DNA from: Streptomyces diastaticus subsp. diastaticus
GTDB lineage: Bacteria > Actinomycetota > Actinomycetes > Streptomycetales > Streptomycetaceae
DNA length: 64,000 bases
Assembly: GCF_011170125.1 (NCBI RefSeq)
Contig: NZ_BLLN01000003.1
Span: 186,001 to 250,000, forward strand
Reading direction: 5' to 3'
Shown: positions 16,576 to 25,410 of the stretch, piece by piece
Layout of the letters: each line of letters opens with the position of its first letter
Position numbering within the stretch: the first letter of the stretch is position 1
Position numbers and translations under genes: made by a program
Notes under the pieces: generated by a model
What the model was told of the DNA's origin: nothing
What the model saw: the letters and a program-made list of their open reading frames with translations, nothing else
Database searches by the model: none

Positions 16576-16640
16576 CGGCGTGTCGCCCGACCGGGTGAAC
16601 CCGAGCGGGGGGTCGGGTTCCCCCCACCCCCCGATGTAGC

Positions 16641-16659
16641 TAAGGTAAGCCTTACCTTA
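16641..16659. promoter_or_regulatory. Iron box for a DmdR1/IdeR (DtxR-family) repressor
   Basis: TAAGGTAAGCCTTACCTTA is a perfect 19-bp palindrome and fits the DtxR/IdeR consensus TWAGGTWAGSCTWACCTWA at every position. It ends 3 nt before the GAAGGGG ribosome site of the DUF2470 gene, so iron-loaded repressor would block its expression. Confidence 0.92.
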
Positions 16660-16675
16660 CTGAAGGGGTCACCTG

Positions 16676-17353
16676 ATGTACGCGCACACCCGAGACGGGG
16701 AGCCGACCCCCGCCCAGCGAGTCCGCTCCGTGGTCGAGGCCGCGGATTCACTGACCGTCACCACGGACGGCCACAGCATCGGCCTGGTCGGCCTGCACAC
16801 CGTGGACGCCGCCGGTGGACTCACCCTCCACGACCCGCCGGGCGAGCACCTCGGAGCCGAACTCGACGCCGCCCTCGACGGGACCCTGCCCGCCGTCGTG
16901 GAGTTCACCGACGTCGCCCCCGTCCACCTGCGCGACCGGGTGCGGGCGCGGCTCAGCCTGCACGGCTGGCTGGGCACCGCCGCCGACCGCGGCCTGCACC
17001 TGCACACCGAGTACGCCGTCCTCGCCGAGCACGGGCGCAGCCGGCGCATCGGGGTCGACGAACTGGTCCGGGCCCAGCCGGACCCGCTGGCCCGCGCCGA
17101 GGCCGAACTCCTCTCCCACCTCGACTGCGCCCACGACGCCATGGTGCGGGCGCTCGCCCGGCTGGCGCCGGCGGATGTCCGGGCGGCGGCGGTGCGGGTG
17201 CGGCCGGCGCGGCTCGACCAGTACGGGATCACCCTCCGGTTCGAGCACGCGGGGCGGAGCCATCAGGAGGTGCGGCTGGGGTTCGGCAGGGCCGTGCGGT
17301 ACCCCGAGGAGGTGGGGGAGGAGATTCGGGGGCTGGTGGTCGGCAGGGTCTGA
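16676..17353 (+). CDS. Iron-regulated DUF2470 domain protein
   Basis: A 225-residue cytosolic protein. The N-terminal half (to about residue 120) looks like an FMN-binding split-barrel/HugZ-type half. The C-terminal segment ARAEAELLSHLDCAHDAMV through RLDQYGITLRF matches the DUF2470 domain seen in haem-utilisation and pyridoxamine-oxidase-like proteins. The consensus iron box upstream means expression under iron limitation, so a role in haem-iron release or iron-stress physiology is likely; this is inference. ATG 16676 lies 7 nt after GAAGGGG. There are no neighbouring siderophore genes. Confidence 0.82.
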   Translation: MYAHTRDGEPTPAQRVRSVVEAADSLTVTTDGHSIGLVGLHTVDAAGGLTLHDPPGEHLGAELDAALDGTLPAVVEFTDVAPVHLRDRVRARLSLHGWLGTAADRGLHLHTEYAVLAEHGRSRRIGVDELVRAQPDPLARAEAELLSHLDCAHDAMVRALARLAPADVRAAAVRVRPARLDQYGITLRFEHAGRSHQEVRLGFGRAVRYPEEVGEEIRGLVVGRV

Positions 17354-17423
17354 CCTCATGGGCCGGGCGGGCTGTCTGCTGGGCGGGCGCGTCCCTTGAC
17401 CGTCCCGGTCACGGAAGCGGCAT

Positions 17424-17503
17424 CAAGCGCCGGCCGGGCTGTCGGTGGGGGTGCTGTGCGGCTTTCCGCGCCGGGTCGAGGTGGCCCAAAGCGCCGGCCG
17501 GGC
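17424..17503 (-). repeat. Two copies of a Streptomyces-type intergenic repeat
   Basis: CAAGCGCCGGCCGGGCT (17424-17440) and CAAAGCGCCGGCCGGGCA (17486-17503) are near-identical. Both are reverse complements of the AGCCCGGCCGGCGCTTG element found twice at 23915-23999. Related short repeats are common between Streptomyces genes. Confidence 0.65.
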
Positions 17504-17616
17504 AGGGTTTTCGCCGGGCTGGAACGTGCCGGGCGGGGATGTCGCCGGGCTGGGGTGCGCCGATGGGGCGTGGGTGTCTTGGCGGCCGGTCTCGGACGTC
17601 CCCGTTCCGGCCGCTC

Positions 17617-19407
17617 TCACAGGGCCGTCCAGCGTTGGGAGGGGGTGCCGGCGCAGTGGGTGGTGGTGACGCGGGAGCCGTTCACCGTGCCGAGGCAGCC
17701 GCCGGTGCCCACGCTGACGAGGGTGCCCCCTGAGCCAGTGCGCCAGCGGCGGCTCTCATCCTGGTTGCAGGAGAGGAGCAGGATGCCTCCGGCGCCGGAG
17801 GAGAGGCAGGAACGACCCGACTCGTGGACGATCTCGAAGGAGCCGTCGGAGAGAGGGCGGAAGGCCCAGACCGTGCCGGAGCCGTTGCAGCCGGCGGTGG
17901 TGGGAGGGCTGTTGAACGGGGCGGCGAGGCATTTGCTGTTCTCGCCGTTGCGGTAGCGGTGGGCGCCGGAGGGCGGCTCGGCACCCTCGTCGGAGTCTTC
18001 GGTCGGGCCGGGACCACCCCCGCCGTCACCGCCGCCGGAGGAGCTGGAGCCGCCGGAGCCGTCGCCCTTGTCCCCGGTGCCCGGGGCGGGGGCGTCGGCT
18101 CCGTTCCCCGAGTCGTCCCCCTTGCCCGTGCCCTGGTCGGCGCCCTCGTCCTTCTCTCCCTTCTCCCCGCCCTCGTCCTTCTCCCCGTCCTTCTCCTCCT
18201 CTTGGCCCTTCGCCGACTTCGCGGGTGACGCCGAGGCGGACGGGCCGGCGCCCGGTGTGGCGGGGGACGAGGCACTGGAGGAAGGGGCGGCGCCGGCGGG
18301 GTCGTCGGCGCCGAAGGTGTGGGGGAGCAACTGGACGGCGAGGGTCGCTCCGCCCGCCACGACGACGGGGACGACGGCGAGGAACACGCGGTTGCGGCGC
18401 CGCCGCTCGCCGGGGGGCTTCGGGCGGGCCTTCTCGCCCAGGTCGAGTGTCTCCACGGAGACGGGCGGTGGGGGGTCCAGCTCCTGGACGTTCGCCGCGA
18501 AGGCCGCCTTCTCCGCCAGGTCGGCGCTGAAGGAGTCCGGCCACAGGGGCGCGGTGGACGGTCCGCGCCCCGTGGCGCGCCGGACCAGCTCGGCCGCGGT
18601 GGGGCGGGCCTCGGGGTCCTTGGCGAGGCAGGCGGTGACGAGGTCGGCGAGGGCGGTGTCCAGCTCCTGAACCGCCTCCAGCCCGGGTTCCTCGTGCACG
18701 ATGCGGTACAGGACGGCGGGGCCGGACTCCTCGCCGAAGGGCGGCTTGCCGCCGGCCGCGTACGCGAGGACCGACCCCAGCGCGAACACGTCGACGGCGC
18801 CGGTCAGGTCGCGCCGCGTGACGGCCTGTTCCGGGGCCATGTAGGCAGGGGTGCCGACCACCATGCCGCTGCGGGTCAGCTGGCTCTGCTCGGTGGCCCG
18901 GGCCACGCCGAAGTCGATGACCGTCGCGCCCTCGACCGTCAGCATCACGTTGGACGGCTTCAGGTCCCGGTGGACCATGCCGAGGCCGTGCACCGGGACG
19001 AGCCCCTTGGCGGCCTCGCGCAGCAGCAGCCACACCGCCTCGGCGGGCAGCGGGCCCTGGTGCCTCCGGACGGCGTCGCTGAGGGTGAGCCCGGGCACGT
19101 AGGCGGTGGCGAGCCACGGGGGACGGGCGTCGCGGTCGCTGGCGATCAGCGGGGCGGTGGCCTCCCCGGGCAGCCGGGAGAGGTTGTCCAGCTCGTGCCC
19201 GAAGCGGCGGACGAAGTCCTGGTCCTCGCCCGCGACCGACGGCAGCACCTGTTTGACCGCGACGTACCGCCCCTCGTGGACGCCGAGGAAGACGCGCCCC
19301 ATCCCGCCGGTGCCCAGCCGTCCGGCGAGGGGAATCCCGCCGATCCACGCCGGGTCGTCCGGTAGCAGCGGCTTGGCCCCGCTGCCGGTCAGGTCGAACA
19401 CGCCCAC
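17617..19407 (-). CDS. Membrane Ser/Thr protein kinase with extracellular ricin-type lectin domain
   Basis: A 596-residue receptor-like kinase. The cytosolic kinase domain has GTGGMGRVF, VAVKQV, HRDLKPSN, IDFGVAR and APEQ. A juxtamembrane segment with an RRRRNR patch leads to one transmembrane helix (VFLAVVPVVVAGGATLAVQLL). The outside starts with a linker of about 110 residues rich in Ser, Gly, Glu, Asp and Lys. The C-terminus is a compact domain with CLAAPFN, SCLSSG, CLGTVNG and QRWTAL, resembling one beta-trefoil ricin unit that may sense a glycan. GTG 19407 follows GGGGGAG; ATG 19431 in the same frame is possible. Confidence 0.88.
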   Translation of the reverse strand: MGVFDLTGSGAKPLLPDDPAWIGGIPLAGRLGTGGMGRVFLGVHEGRYVAVKQVLPSVAGEDQDFVRRFGHELDNLSRLPGEATAPLIASDRDARPPWLATAYVPGLTLSDAVRRHQGPLPAEAVWLLLREAAKGLVPVHGLGMVHRDLKPSNVMLTVEGATVIDFGVARATEQSQLTRSGMVVGTPAYMAPEQAVTRRDLTGAVDVFALGSVLAYAAGGKPPFGEESGPAVLYRIVHEEPGLEAVQELDTALADLVTACLAKDPEARPTAAELVRRATGRGPSTAPLWPDSFSADLAEKAAFAANVQELDPPPPVSVETLDLGEKARPKPPGERRRRNRVFLAVVPVVVAGGATLAVQLLPHTFGADDPAGAAPSSSASSPATPGAGPSASASPAKSAKGQEEEKDGEKDEGGEKGEKDEGADQGTGKGDDSGNGADAPAPGTGDKGDGSGGSSSSGGGDGGGGPGPTEDSDEGAEPPSGAHRYRNGENSKCLAAPFNSPPTTAGCNGSGTVWAFRPLSDGSFEIVHESGRSCLSSGAGGILLLSCNQDESRRWRTGSGGTLVSVGTGGCLGTVNGSRVTTTHCAGTPSQRWTAL

Positions 19408-19762
19408 TTCTTCTCCCCCGTGGCACAGCATCTCGATTCCACGCGAAGTCTGGTCAGCGGGCCGCAGGAGGGGAAGTGGCTTCTGGAAAATCGCTCCAGA
19501 AATTCACGCGAACGTGCCCGGCTCACCCATCACGGGACGCCACCTTGGCCGGGCCCTCGCAGATCCGCGCCGCCGGTCAGGGGAACGGCGTCAGCCTCCG
19601 TGGCCCGGCGGCCCGCGCCACCCCACCGGGACCTCCGGGCCCCCGCCGTGTCGAAAAGCTCTTCGGGTGGCGGTGGGCGGGGACGTAGGCTTGGGGGTGA
19701 GGCGGGCCGTCGGAGGGCGGCTTCCCTGAGCGAGGAGGACGAGCAGGCTGAAAAGCCGGCCC
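19408..19762. other. Divergent intergenic region between the kinase and phoH
   Basis: About 350 bases. A TAGGCT -10-like element at 19686-19691 may drive phoH. No credible gene or strong terminator is seen. Confidence 0.45.
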
Positions 19763-20779
<1,017 letters not shown>

Positions 20780-20834
20780 GGCGGCCTCCTCCGTCCGCGC
20801 CTTCGGGCACGCTCAGCGGGAGTACAGCACCACC

Positions 20835-21332
20835 ATGTCGATCGACGTCAACAACGAGTCAGGAACCGAGGTCGACGAGCGCGCGATCCTCGACATCGCC
20901 CGGTACGCGCTGGCGAGGATGCGCATCCACCCGCTCTCGGAACTCTCGGTGATCGTCGTCGACCCCGAGGCGATGGAGCAGCTGCACGTCCAGTGGATGG
21001 ACCTGCCGGGGCCCACCGACGTGATGTCCTTCCCGATGGACGAACTGCGTCCGCCGGCCAAGGACGAGGAGGAGCCCCCGCAGGGCCTGCTCGGCGACAT
21101 CGTGCTCTGCCCGGACGTCGCCCGGCAGCAGGGGCAGGACGCGCCGACCCAGCACTCCATGGACGAGGAACTGCAGCTCCTCACCGTCCACGGCGTGCTG
21201 CACCTGCTCGGCTACGACCACGAGGAGCCCGGTGAGAAGGCCGAGATGTTCGGTCTCCAGCAGGCCATCGTGGACGGCTGGCGTGAGGAGAACGGGCTGA
21301 CCGGCCCCTCTCCGGCCCCGACCGTCTCATGA
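20835..21332 (+). CDS. ybeY: Endoribonuclease YbeY
   Basis: A 165-residue metalloprotein. The zinc motif [11 protein letters not shown] (HxxxHxxxxxH) and the conserved DVMSFPMDE are the YbeY signatures. YbeY matures the 16S rRNA 3' end and takes part in 70S quality control. ATG 20835 gives the usual N-terminus with ...VDVNNES-like strand. Its stop overlaps the next gene by 4 nt, so phoH-ybeY-CBS protein form an operon. Confidence 0.93.
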   Translation: MSIDVNNESGTEVDERAILDIARYALARMRIHPLSELSVIVVDPEAMEQLHVQWMDLPGPTDVMSFPMDELRPPAKDEEEPPQGLLGDIVLCPDVARQQGQDAPTQHSMDEELQLLTVHGVLHLLGYDHEEPGEKAEMFGLQQAIVDGWREENGLTGPSPAPTVS

Positions 21333-22654
21333 TCGGCGGCCTGCTCACCGGCGCCGTCCTGCTGGTCGTCGTCGCCTGGCTGGCCGCCTGCGCCGAGGCC
21401 GGGCTCGCCCGCGTCTCCAGCTTCCGTGCGGAGGGCGCCGTCCGGGCCGGGCGGCGCGGCAGCGCCGGACTCGCCCAGGTCGCCGAGGACCCCACGCGCT
21501 ACCTCAACGTCGCCCTGCTCGTCCGGGTCGCCTGCGAGATGGCCGCCGCCGCCCTCGTGACCTACGTCTGCGTCGAGCGGATCAGCGCCACCTGGCAGGC
21601 GCTGCTCGTCGCCATCGCGGTCATGGTCCTGGTCAGCTACGTGGCGGTCGGTGTCTCCCCCCGCACGATCGGCCGCCAGCACCCGCTCAACACGGCCACG
21701 GCCGCCGCGTACGTCCTGCTGCCGCTCGCCCGTGTCATGGGGCCGGTCCCCAAGCTGCTGATCCTGCTCGGCAACGCCCTCACCCCCGGCAAGGGCTTCC
21801 GGCAGGGCCCCTTCGCCAGTGAGGCGGAGCTGCGGGCGCTGGTCGACCTCGCCGAGAAGGAGCAGCTCATCGAGGACGAGGAGCGCCGCATGGTGCACTC
21901 CGTCTTCGAACTCGGCGACACCCTCGTCCGCGAGGTGATGGTGCCCCGGACCGACCTGGTCTCCATCGAGCGGTACAAGACGATCCGCCAGGCCCTCACC
22001 CTCGCCCTGCGCTCCGGCTTCTCACGGATACCGGTGACCGGGGAGAGCGAGGACGACGTCGTGGGCGTCGTCTACCTCAAGGACCTCGCCCGCAAGACCC
22101 ACATCAGCCGCGACGCCGAGTCGGAGCTGGTCTCCGGCGCGATGCGGCCCGCCGTCTTCGTCCCCGACACCAAGAACGCCGGTGACCTGCTGCGCGAGAT
22201 GCAGCAGCAGCGCAACCACGTCGCCGTGGTGATCGACGAGTACGGCGGCACCGCCGGGATCGTCACCATCGAGGACATCCTGGAGGAGATCGTCGGCGAG
22301 ATCACCGACGAGTACGACCGGGAGCTGCCGCCCGTCGAGGAGCTGGGGGAGGGCCGCTGCCGGGTCACCGCCCGGCTCGACATCGGCGACCTCGGACAGC
22401 TCTACGGCCTGGAGTCCTTCGACGACGAGGACGTGGAGACGGTCGGCGGCCTGCTCGCCAAGGCGCTCGGCCGGGTGCCGATCGCCGGGGCGGGTGCCGT
22501 GGTGCCGCTGCCCGACGGGCGCGGCCTGCGGCTCACCGCCGAGGACTCGGCCGGCCGCCGGAACAAGGTCGCGACGGTCCTCGTGGAACCGCTCGACCAG
22601 CACGAGGCGGCGGAGGCCGTCGCCGCCGAGGAGGAACGGGAGGACACCTGGTGA
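21329..22654 (+). CDS. CNNM/HlyC-CorC family CBS-domain transporter
   Basis: A 441-residue membrane protein. A DUF21/CNNM region with about 3-4 hydrophobic helices (residues 1-150) precedes two CBS repeats ([14 protein letters not shown], then [16 protein letters not shown]) and a CorC_HlyC domain ([24 protein letters not shown]). The family was first called hemolysin C-like; members are now linked to Mg2+/divalent cation export. It begins in an ATGA overlap with ybeY and ends in a GTGA overlap with the next gene. Confidence 0.9.
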   Translation: MIGGLLTGAVLLVVVAWLAACAEAGLARVSSFRAEGAVRAGRRGSAGLAQVAEDPTRYLNVALLVRVACEMAAAALVTYVCVERISATWQALLVAIAVMVLVSYVAVGVSPRTIGRQHPLNTATAAAYVLLPLARVMGPVPKLLILLGNALTPGKGFRQGPFASEAELRALVDLAEKEQLIEDEERRMVHSVFELGDTLVREVMVPRTDLVSIERYKTIRQALTLALRSGFSRIPVTGESEDDVVGVVYLKDLARKTHISRDAESELVSGAMRPAVFVPDTKNAGDLLREMQQQRNHVAVVIDEYGGTAGIVTIEDILEEIVGEITDEYDRELPPVEELGEGRCRVTARLDIGDLGQLYGLESFDDEDVETVGGLLAKALGRVPIAGAGAVVPLPDGRGLRLTAEDSAGRRNKVATVLVEPLDQHEAAEAVAAEEEREDTW

Positions 22655-23025
22655 GCGCGGCTGACGGGCGGCTCGACGCGGAGGGGCTGCGGGCCTTCTG
22701 TCTCTCCTTCGGCGCGGCCGTGGAGGAGTTCCCCTTCCATCCGGAGACCTCCGTCTTCAAGGTCGAGGGCAAGGTCTTCGCCCTCAGTGACCTCGGCGCC
22801 GATCCGCTGAAGATCTCCCTCAAGTGCGACCCGGACGAGGCGGTACGCCTGCGCGCGGCCCACCCGGAGATCGTCCCCGGCCGGCACCTGAACAAGCGCC
22901 ACTGGAACACGGTCACCGTGCCGCCCCTCCCGGCCCGCCAGCTCCGCGAAATGATCGAGGACTCCTACGACCTGGTGGTGGCGGGGTTGCCCCGGGCGGT
23001 CCGCCTCCGCCTCGACCGGCCCTGA
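22651..23025 (+). CDS. MmcQ/YjbR family protein
   Basis: A 124-residue protein of the MmcQ/YjbR fold: FPFHPETSVFKVEGKVFALSDL, LKCDPDEAVRLRAAHPEIVPG, LNKRHWNTVTV and a closing SYDLVVAGLP. The fold resembles a DNA-binding double-wing domain but its molecular role is unclear. The GTG start is in a 4-nt overlap with the preceding transporter, so it belongs to the same operon. Confidence 0.87.
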   Translation: MSAADGRLDAEGLRAFCLSFGAAVEEFPFHPETSVFKVEGKVFALSDLGADPLKISLKCDPDEAVRLRAAHPEIVPGRHLNKRHWNTVTVPPLPARQLREMIEDSYDLVVAGLPRAVRLRLDRP

Positions 23026-23069
23026 CACCCCTCTCCTCCGGGACACGGGCACCTCTTATGCTCGGGGCC

Positions 23070-23423
23070 ATGACCGAGAGCACCGAGCTGCCCCCCGAGG
23101 ACCGCAAGATCGTGACCCTGGCCCGCTCGGCCCGGGCCCGTAACGGGGTGCCGGAGGGAGCCGCCGTCCGTGACGAGACCGGCCGCACCTATGTCGCCGG
23201 CACCGTCTCCCTCGACTCCCTCCAGCTCAGCGCCCTGCGCACCGCGGTCGCCATGGCCGTCGCCTCCGGCGCCCGCTCCCTGGAGGCCGCCGCCGTCGTC
23301 ACCACCGCCGACACCCTCCCCGCTGAGGACCACACCGCCGTGACCGACCTCGGCGGCCCCGAGACCCCGATCCTGCGCGCCACCCCCGACGGCACAGTCC
23401 AGCAGACCCACACCACAGCCTGA
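23070..23423 (+). CDS. Cytidine-deaminase-fold protein lacking the zinc site
   Basis: A 117-residue protein with the layout of a cytidine deaminase: GAAVRDETGRTYVAGTVSLDS, then AVAMAVASGA and AAAVVTT. The catalytic (C/H)AE motif is replaced by LSALRTA and there is no PCxxC; the protein has no cysteine. It should therefore not deaminate by the normal zinc mechanism and may be regulatory or structural. ATG 23070 lies 7 nt after a TATGCT -10-like element, suggesting a leaderless start; an upstream in-frame ATG at 23058 overlaps that element. Confidence 0.75.
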   Translation: MTESTELPPEDRKIVTLARSARARNGVPEGAAVRDETGRTYVAGTVSLDSLQLSALRTAVAMAVASGARSLEAAAVVTTADTLPAEDHTAVTDLGGPETPILRATPDGTVQQTHTTA

Positions 23424-23713
23424 CCCGCACCACCGCACCACCGGGCGACCGCGCGACCCGTACCACCGCCTCCGCCACCGCTCCACCCCTCCCCGGCCCG
23501 CAGAACCTCAGCCCCCGACTCCGCTCGCGGCTCGGCCCCGCGACTCGCCGCCCGAATCGGCCCCTCGCCGCAGCCCTCTCCGCCCAGGGGACGTCTTCAG
23601 AGTCCCGCACGGTGCCCACGGCGCCCGGCACCCGCTCTCGTCCCACTGGGCGAAAGCCCGAGTACGTCCAGTACGAGAGCTTCCGCCAGGCGTGCCGAGA
23701 GCACGCACCGGAG

Positions 23714-23740
23714 ACCGCGGACACCGCGGACACCGCGGAC
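23714..23740 (+). repeat. Three tandem 9-bp units
   Basis: ACCGCGGAC is repeated three times without gaps or changes (23714-23722, 23723-23731, 23732-23740). It lies in noncoding DNA upstream of era. Confidence 0.8.
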
Positions 23741-23914
23741 CGCGCAGGACTTCGAAGACGCCCCCTACGTAGGGCCACCGCCCCCAGTCCGCCCCCCTGG
23801 CCGGAACACCTCTCACCCGGGCCTGGCCACTCCCCGGTCCCGCCACGCCCCAGCCCATGCGGCGTTCGAGGCCGTCTTGTGCCGGTGGCGGCCCACCGGG
23901 CCTGAGCCGTCTTC

Positions 23915-23999
23915 GAGCCCGGCCGGCGCTCGGTGCTCCGGGGAGGGCGGCGGGCCCGCCGGGCCCGAGCCAATTTCCCGGCCCGGCCGGCGCTTGGAG
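23915..23999 (+). repeat. Two copies of a Streptomyces-type intergenic repeat
   Basis: GAGCCCGGCCGGCGCTCGG (23915-23933) and GGCCCGGCCGGCGCTTGGAG (23980-23999) share the core CCCGGCCGGCGCT. The same core occurs inverted at 17424-17503. The second copy follows CCAATTTCC, which I recall accompanying this element elsewhere in Streptomyces. Confidence 0.65.
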
Positions 24000-24082
24000 C
24001 CACCCCCAGTGCCGGCAAGCACCGCGAGCCGAACTGAACGGCCCCCCGGGAGCCCGCGGTCCGGGGACCCCCACGCATCGGG

Positions 24083-24088
24083 GACAAT
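24083..24088 (+). promoter_or_regulatory. -10 element for a leaderless era transcript
   Basis: GACAAT ends 6 nt before the era ATG (24095), and no ribosome site is present. The same GACAATGG context precedes recO and dusB in this window. Confidence 0.55.
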
Positions 24089-24094
24089 GGGCGC

Positions 24095-25036
24095 ATGAGC
24101 GCCCCCTCCTCCTCCGTCACCCCCGCGCACCGCGCGGGCTTCGCGTGCTTCGTCGGCCGTCCGAACGCGGGCAAGTCCACCCTGACGAACGCACTCGTCG
24201 GGCAGAAGGTCGCGATCACCTCCAACCGGCCGCAGACGACCCGCCACACCGTGCGCGGCATCGTCCACCGGCCTGATGCGCAGCTGATCCTGGTCGACAC
24301 CCCCGGCCTCCACAAGCCGCGCACCCTCCTCGGCGAGCGGCTCAACGACGTGGTCCGCACCACCTGGGCCGAGGTCGACGTCATCGGCTTCTGCCTGCCC
24401 GCCGACCAGAAGCTCGGCCCCGGCGACCGCTTCATCGCCAAGGAGATCGCCGGGATCAAGAAGACCCCGAAGGTCGCCGTGGTCACCAAGACCGACCTGG
24501 TGGACGGAAAGCAGCTGGCCGAGCAGCTCATCGCCGTCGACCAGCTCGCCGCCGAGCTGGGCTTCGAGTGGGCGGAGATCATCCCGGTCTCCGCCGTCAA
24601 GGGCGACCAGGTCCAGCTGCTGACCGACCTCCTGGCCCCACTGATGCCGGAGGGCCCCGCGCTCTACCCCGAAGGCGACCTCACCGACGAACCCGAGCAG
24701 GTCATGGTCGCCGAACTGATCCGCGAGGCCGCCCTGGAGGGTGTCCGCGACGAGCTGCCGCACTCCATCGCCGTGGTGGTCGAGGAGATGCTGCCGCGCG
24801 AGGACCGCCCCGCCGACAGGCCGCTGCTCGACATCCACGCCAACGTCTTCATCGAGCGCCCCAGCCAGAAGGGGATCATCATCGGCCCCAAGGGCAAGCG
24901 GCTGAAGGAGGTCGGCGTGAAGTCCCGCAAGCACATCGAGGCACTGCTCGGCACCCCCGTCTTCCTCGACCTGCACGTCAAGGTCGCCAAGGACTGGCAG
25001 CGCGACCCCAAGCAGCTCCGCCGCCTGGGCTTCTGA
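24095..25036 (+). CDS. era: GTPase Era
   Basis: A 313-residue GTPase. G1 is GRPNAGKS (residues 21-28), G2 lies in SNRPQTTRHTVRG, G3 is VDTPG and G4 is TKTD. The C-terminal KH domain contains IIIGPKGKRLKEVG. Era binds 16S rRNA near its 3' end and assists 30S assembly. ATG 24095 has no Shine-Dalgarno and follows GACAAT by 6 nt, suggesting leaderless translation. In many genomes era adjoins ybeY; here about 2.8 kb separates them. Confidence 0.95.
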   Translation: MSAPSSSVTPAHRAGFACFVGRPNAGKSTLTNALVGQKVAITSNRPQTTRHTVRGIVHRPDAQLILVDTPGLHKPRTLLGERLNDVVRTTWAEVDVIGFCLPADQKLGPGDRFIAKEIAGIKKTPKVAVVTKTDLVDGKQLAEQLIAVDQLAAELGFEWAEIIPVSAVKGDQVQLLTDLLAPLMPEGPALYPEGDLTDEPEQVMVAELIREAALEGVRDELPHSIAVVVEEMLPREDRPADRPLLDIHANVFIERPSQKGIIIGPKGKRLKEVGVKSRKHIEALLGTPVFLDLHVKVAKDWQRDPKQLRRLGF

Positions 25037-25087
25037 GGCCGGGCGGGCAGGCCGGACGGCGGACCTGCCAGCCCGGGGGAGGGGTGC

Positions 25088-25354
25088 CTACGCTCCCTCC
25101 TTCAGCACCCGGGAGACCAGCTCCCGCTGCGCGGGGGTCAGGTGCGGGTCGGTGAAGTGGGCCGAGCGGCCGTCGACGGTCAGCTGGTAGGCGAAGCCGT
25201 CGGGTACGCCGGTGGCCGGGGCGGGGGTGGCGGTTTCCAGGGCGCGGGCTGCCAGCTCCTCCCATGCCTCGGCGTCGGGGAGCGAGGTGGTGTCCACCCC
25301 GGCCCGCCGCTCGATGCCGGAGAAGCCGCCGGTGCGTCGTACGTCGATGCGCAT
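25088..25354 (-). CDS. Emfourin-type protealysin inhibitor
   Basis: An 88-residue small protein: MRIDVRRTGGFSGIERR, LDTTSLP-like VDTTSLPDAEAWEEL, FAYQLTVDG and HFTDPHLTPAQRELV. This matches emfourin, the proteinaceous inhibitor encoded next to protealysin-like M4 proteases. The M4 gene lies immediately upstream (56-nt gap), so the two are probably co-transcribed and the inhibitor holds intracellular protease in check. ATG 25354 is used rather than the TTG two codons before. Confidence 0.85.
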   Translation of the reverse strand: MRIDVRRTGGFSGIERRAGVDTTSLPDAEAWEELAARALETATPAPATGVPDGFAYQLTVDGRSAHFTDPHLTPAQRELVSRVLKEGA

Positions 25355-25410
25355 ACCCAAGTCCCTACCCCCGAGGCCCGCCCGGCACCGGTGCGCCGGC
25401 GGCCCGGCGC

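Larger units (their letters stand above)
23424..24082. other. Long intergenic region upstream of era
   Basis: About 660 bases. The frames open here give low-complexity translations and I see no gene. It contains a short tandem repeat and two copies of a dispersed repeat, annotated separately. Confidence 0.5.

Noticed and set aside
13506..16598. A 1030-codon plus-strand open frame antisense to the GH4 gene
   Set aside because: Low-complexity translation without domains; GH4 and PfkB motifs lie in other frames.
23508..24074. A possible gene on the minus strand upstream of era
   Set aside because: Translation has repeated Gly/Arg/Pro patches and the region contains tandem and dispersed repeats typical of noncoding DNA.
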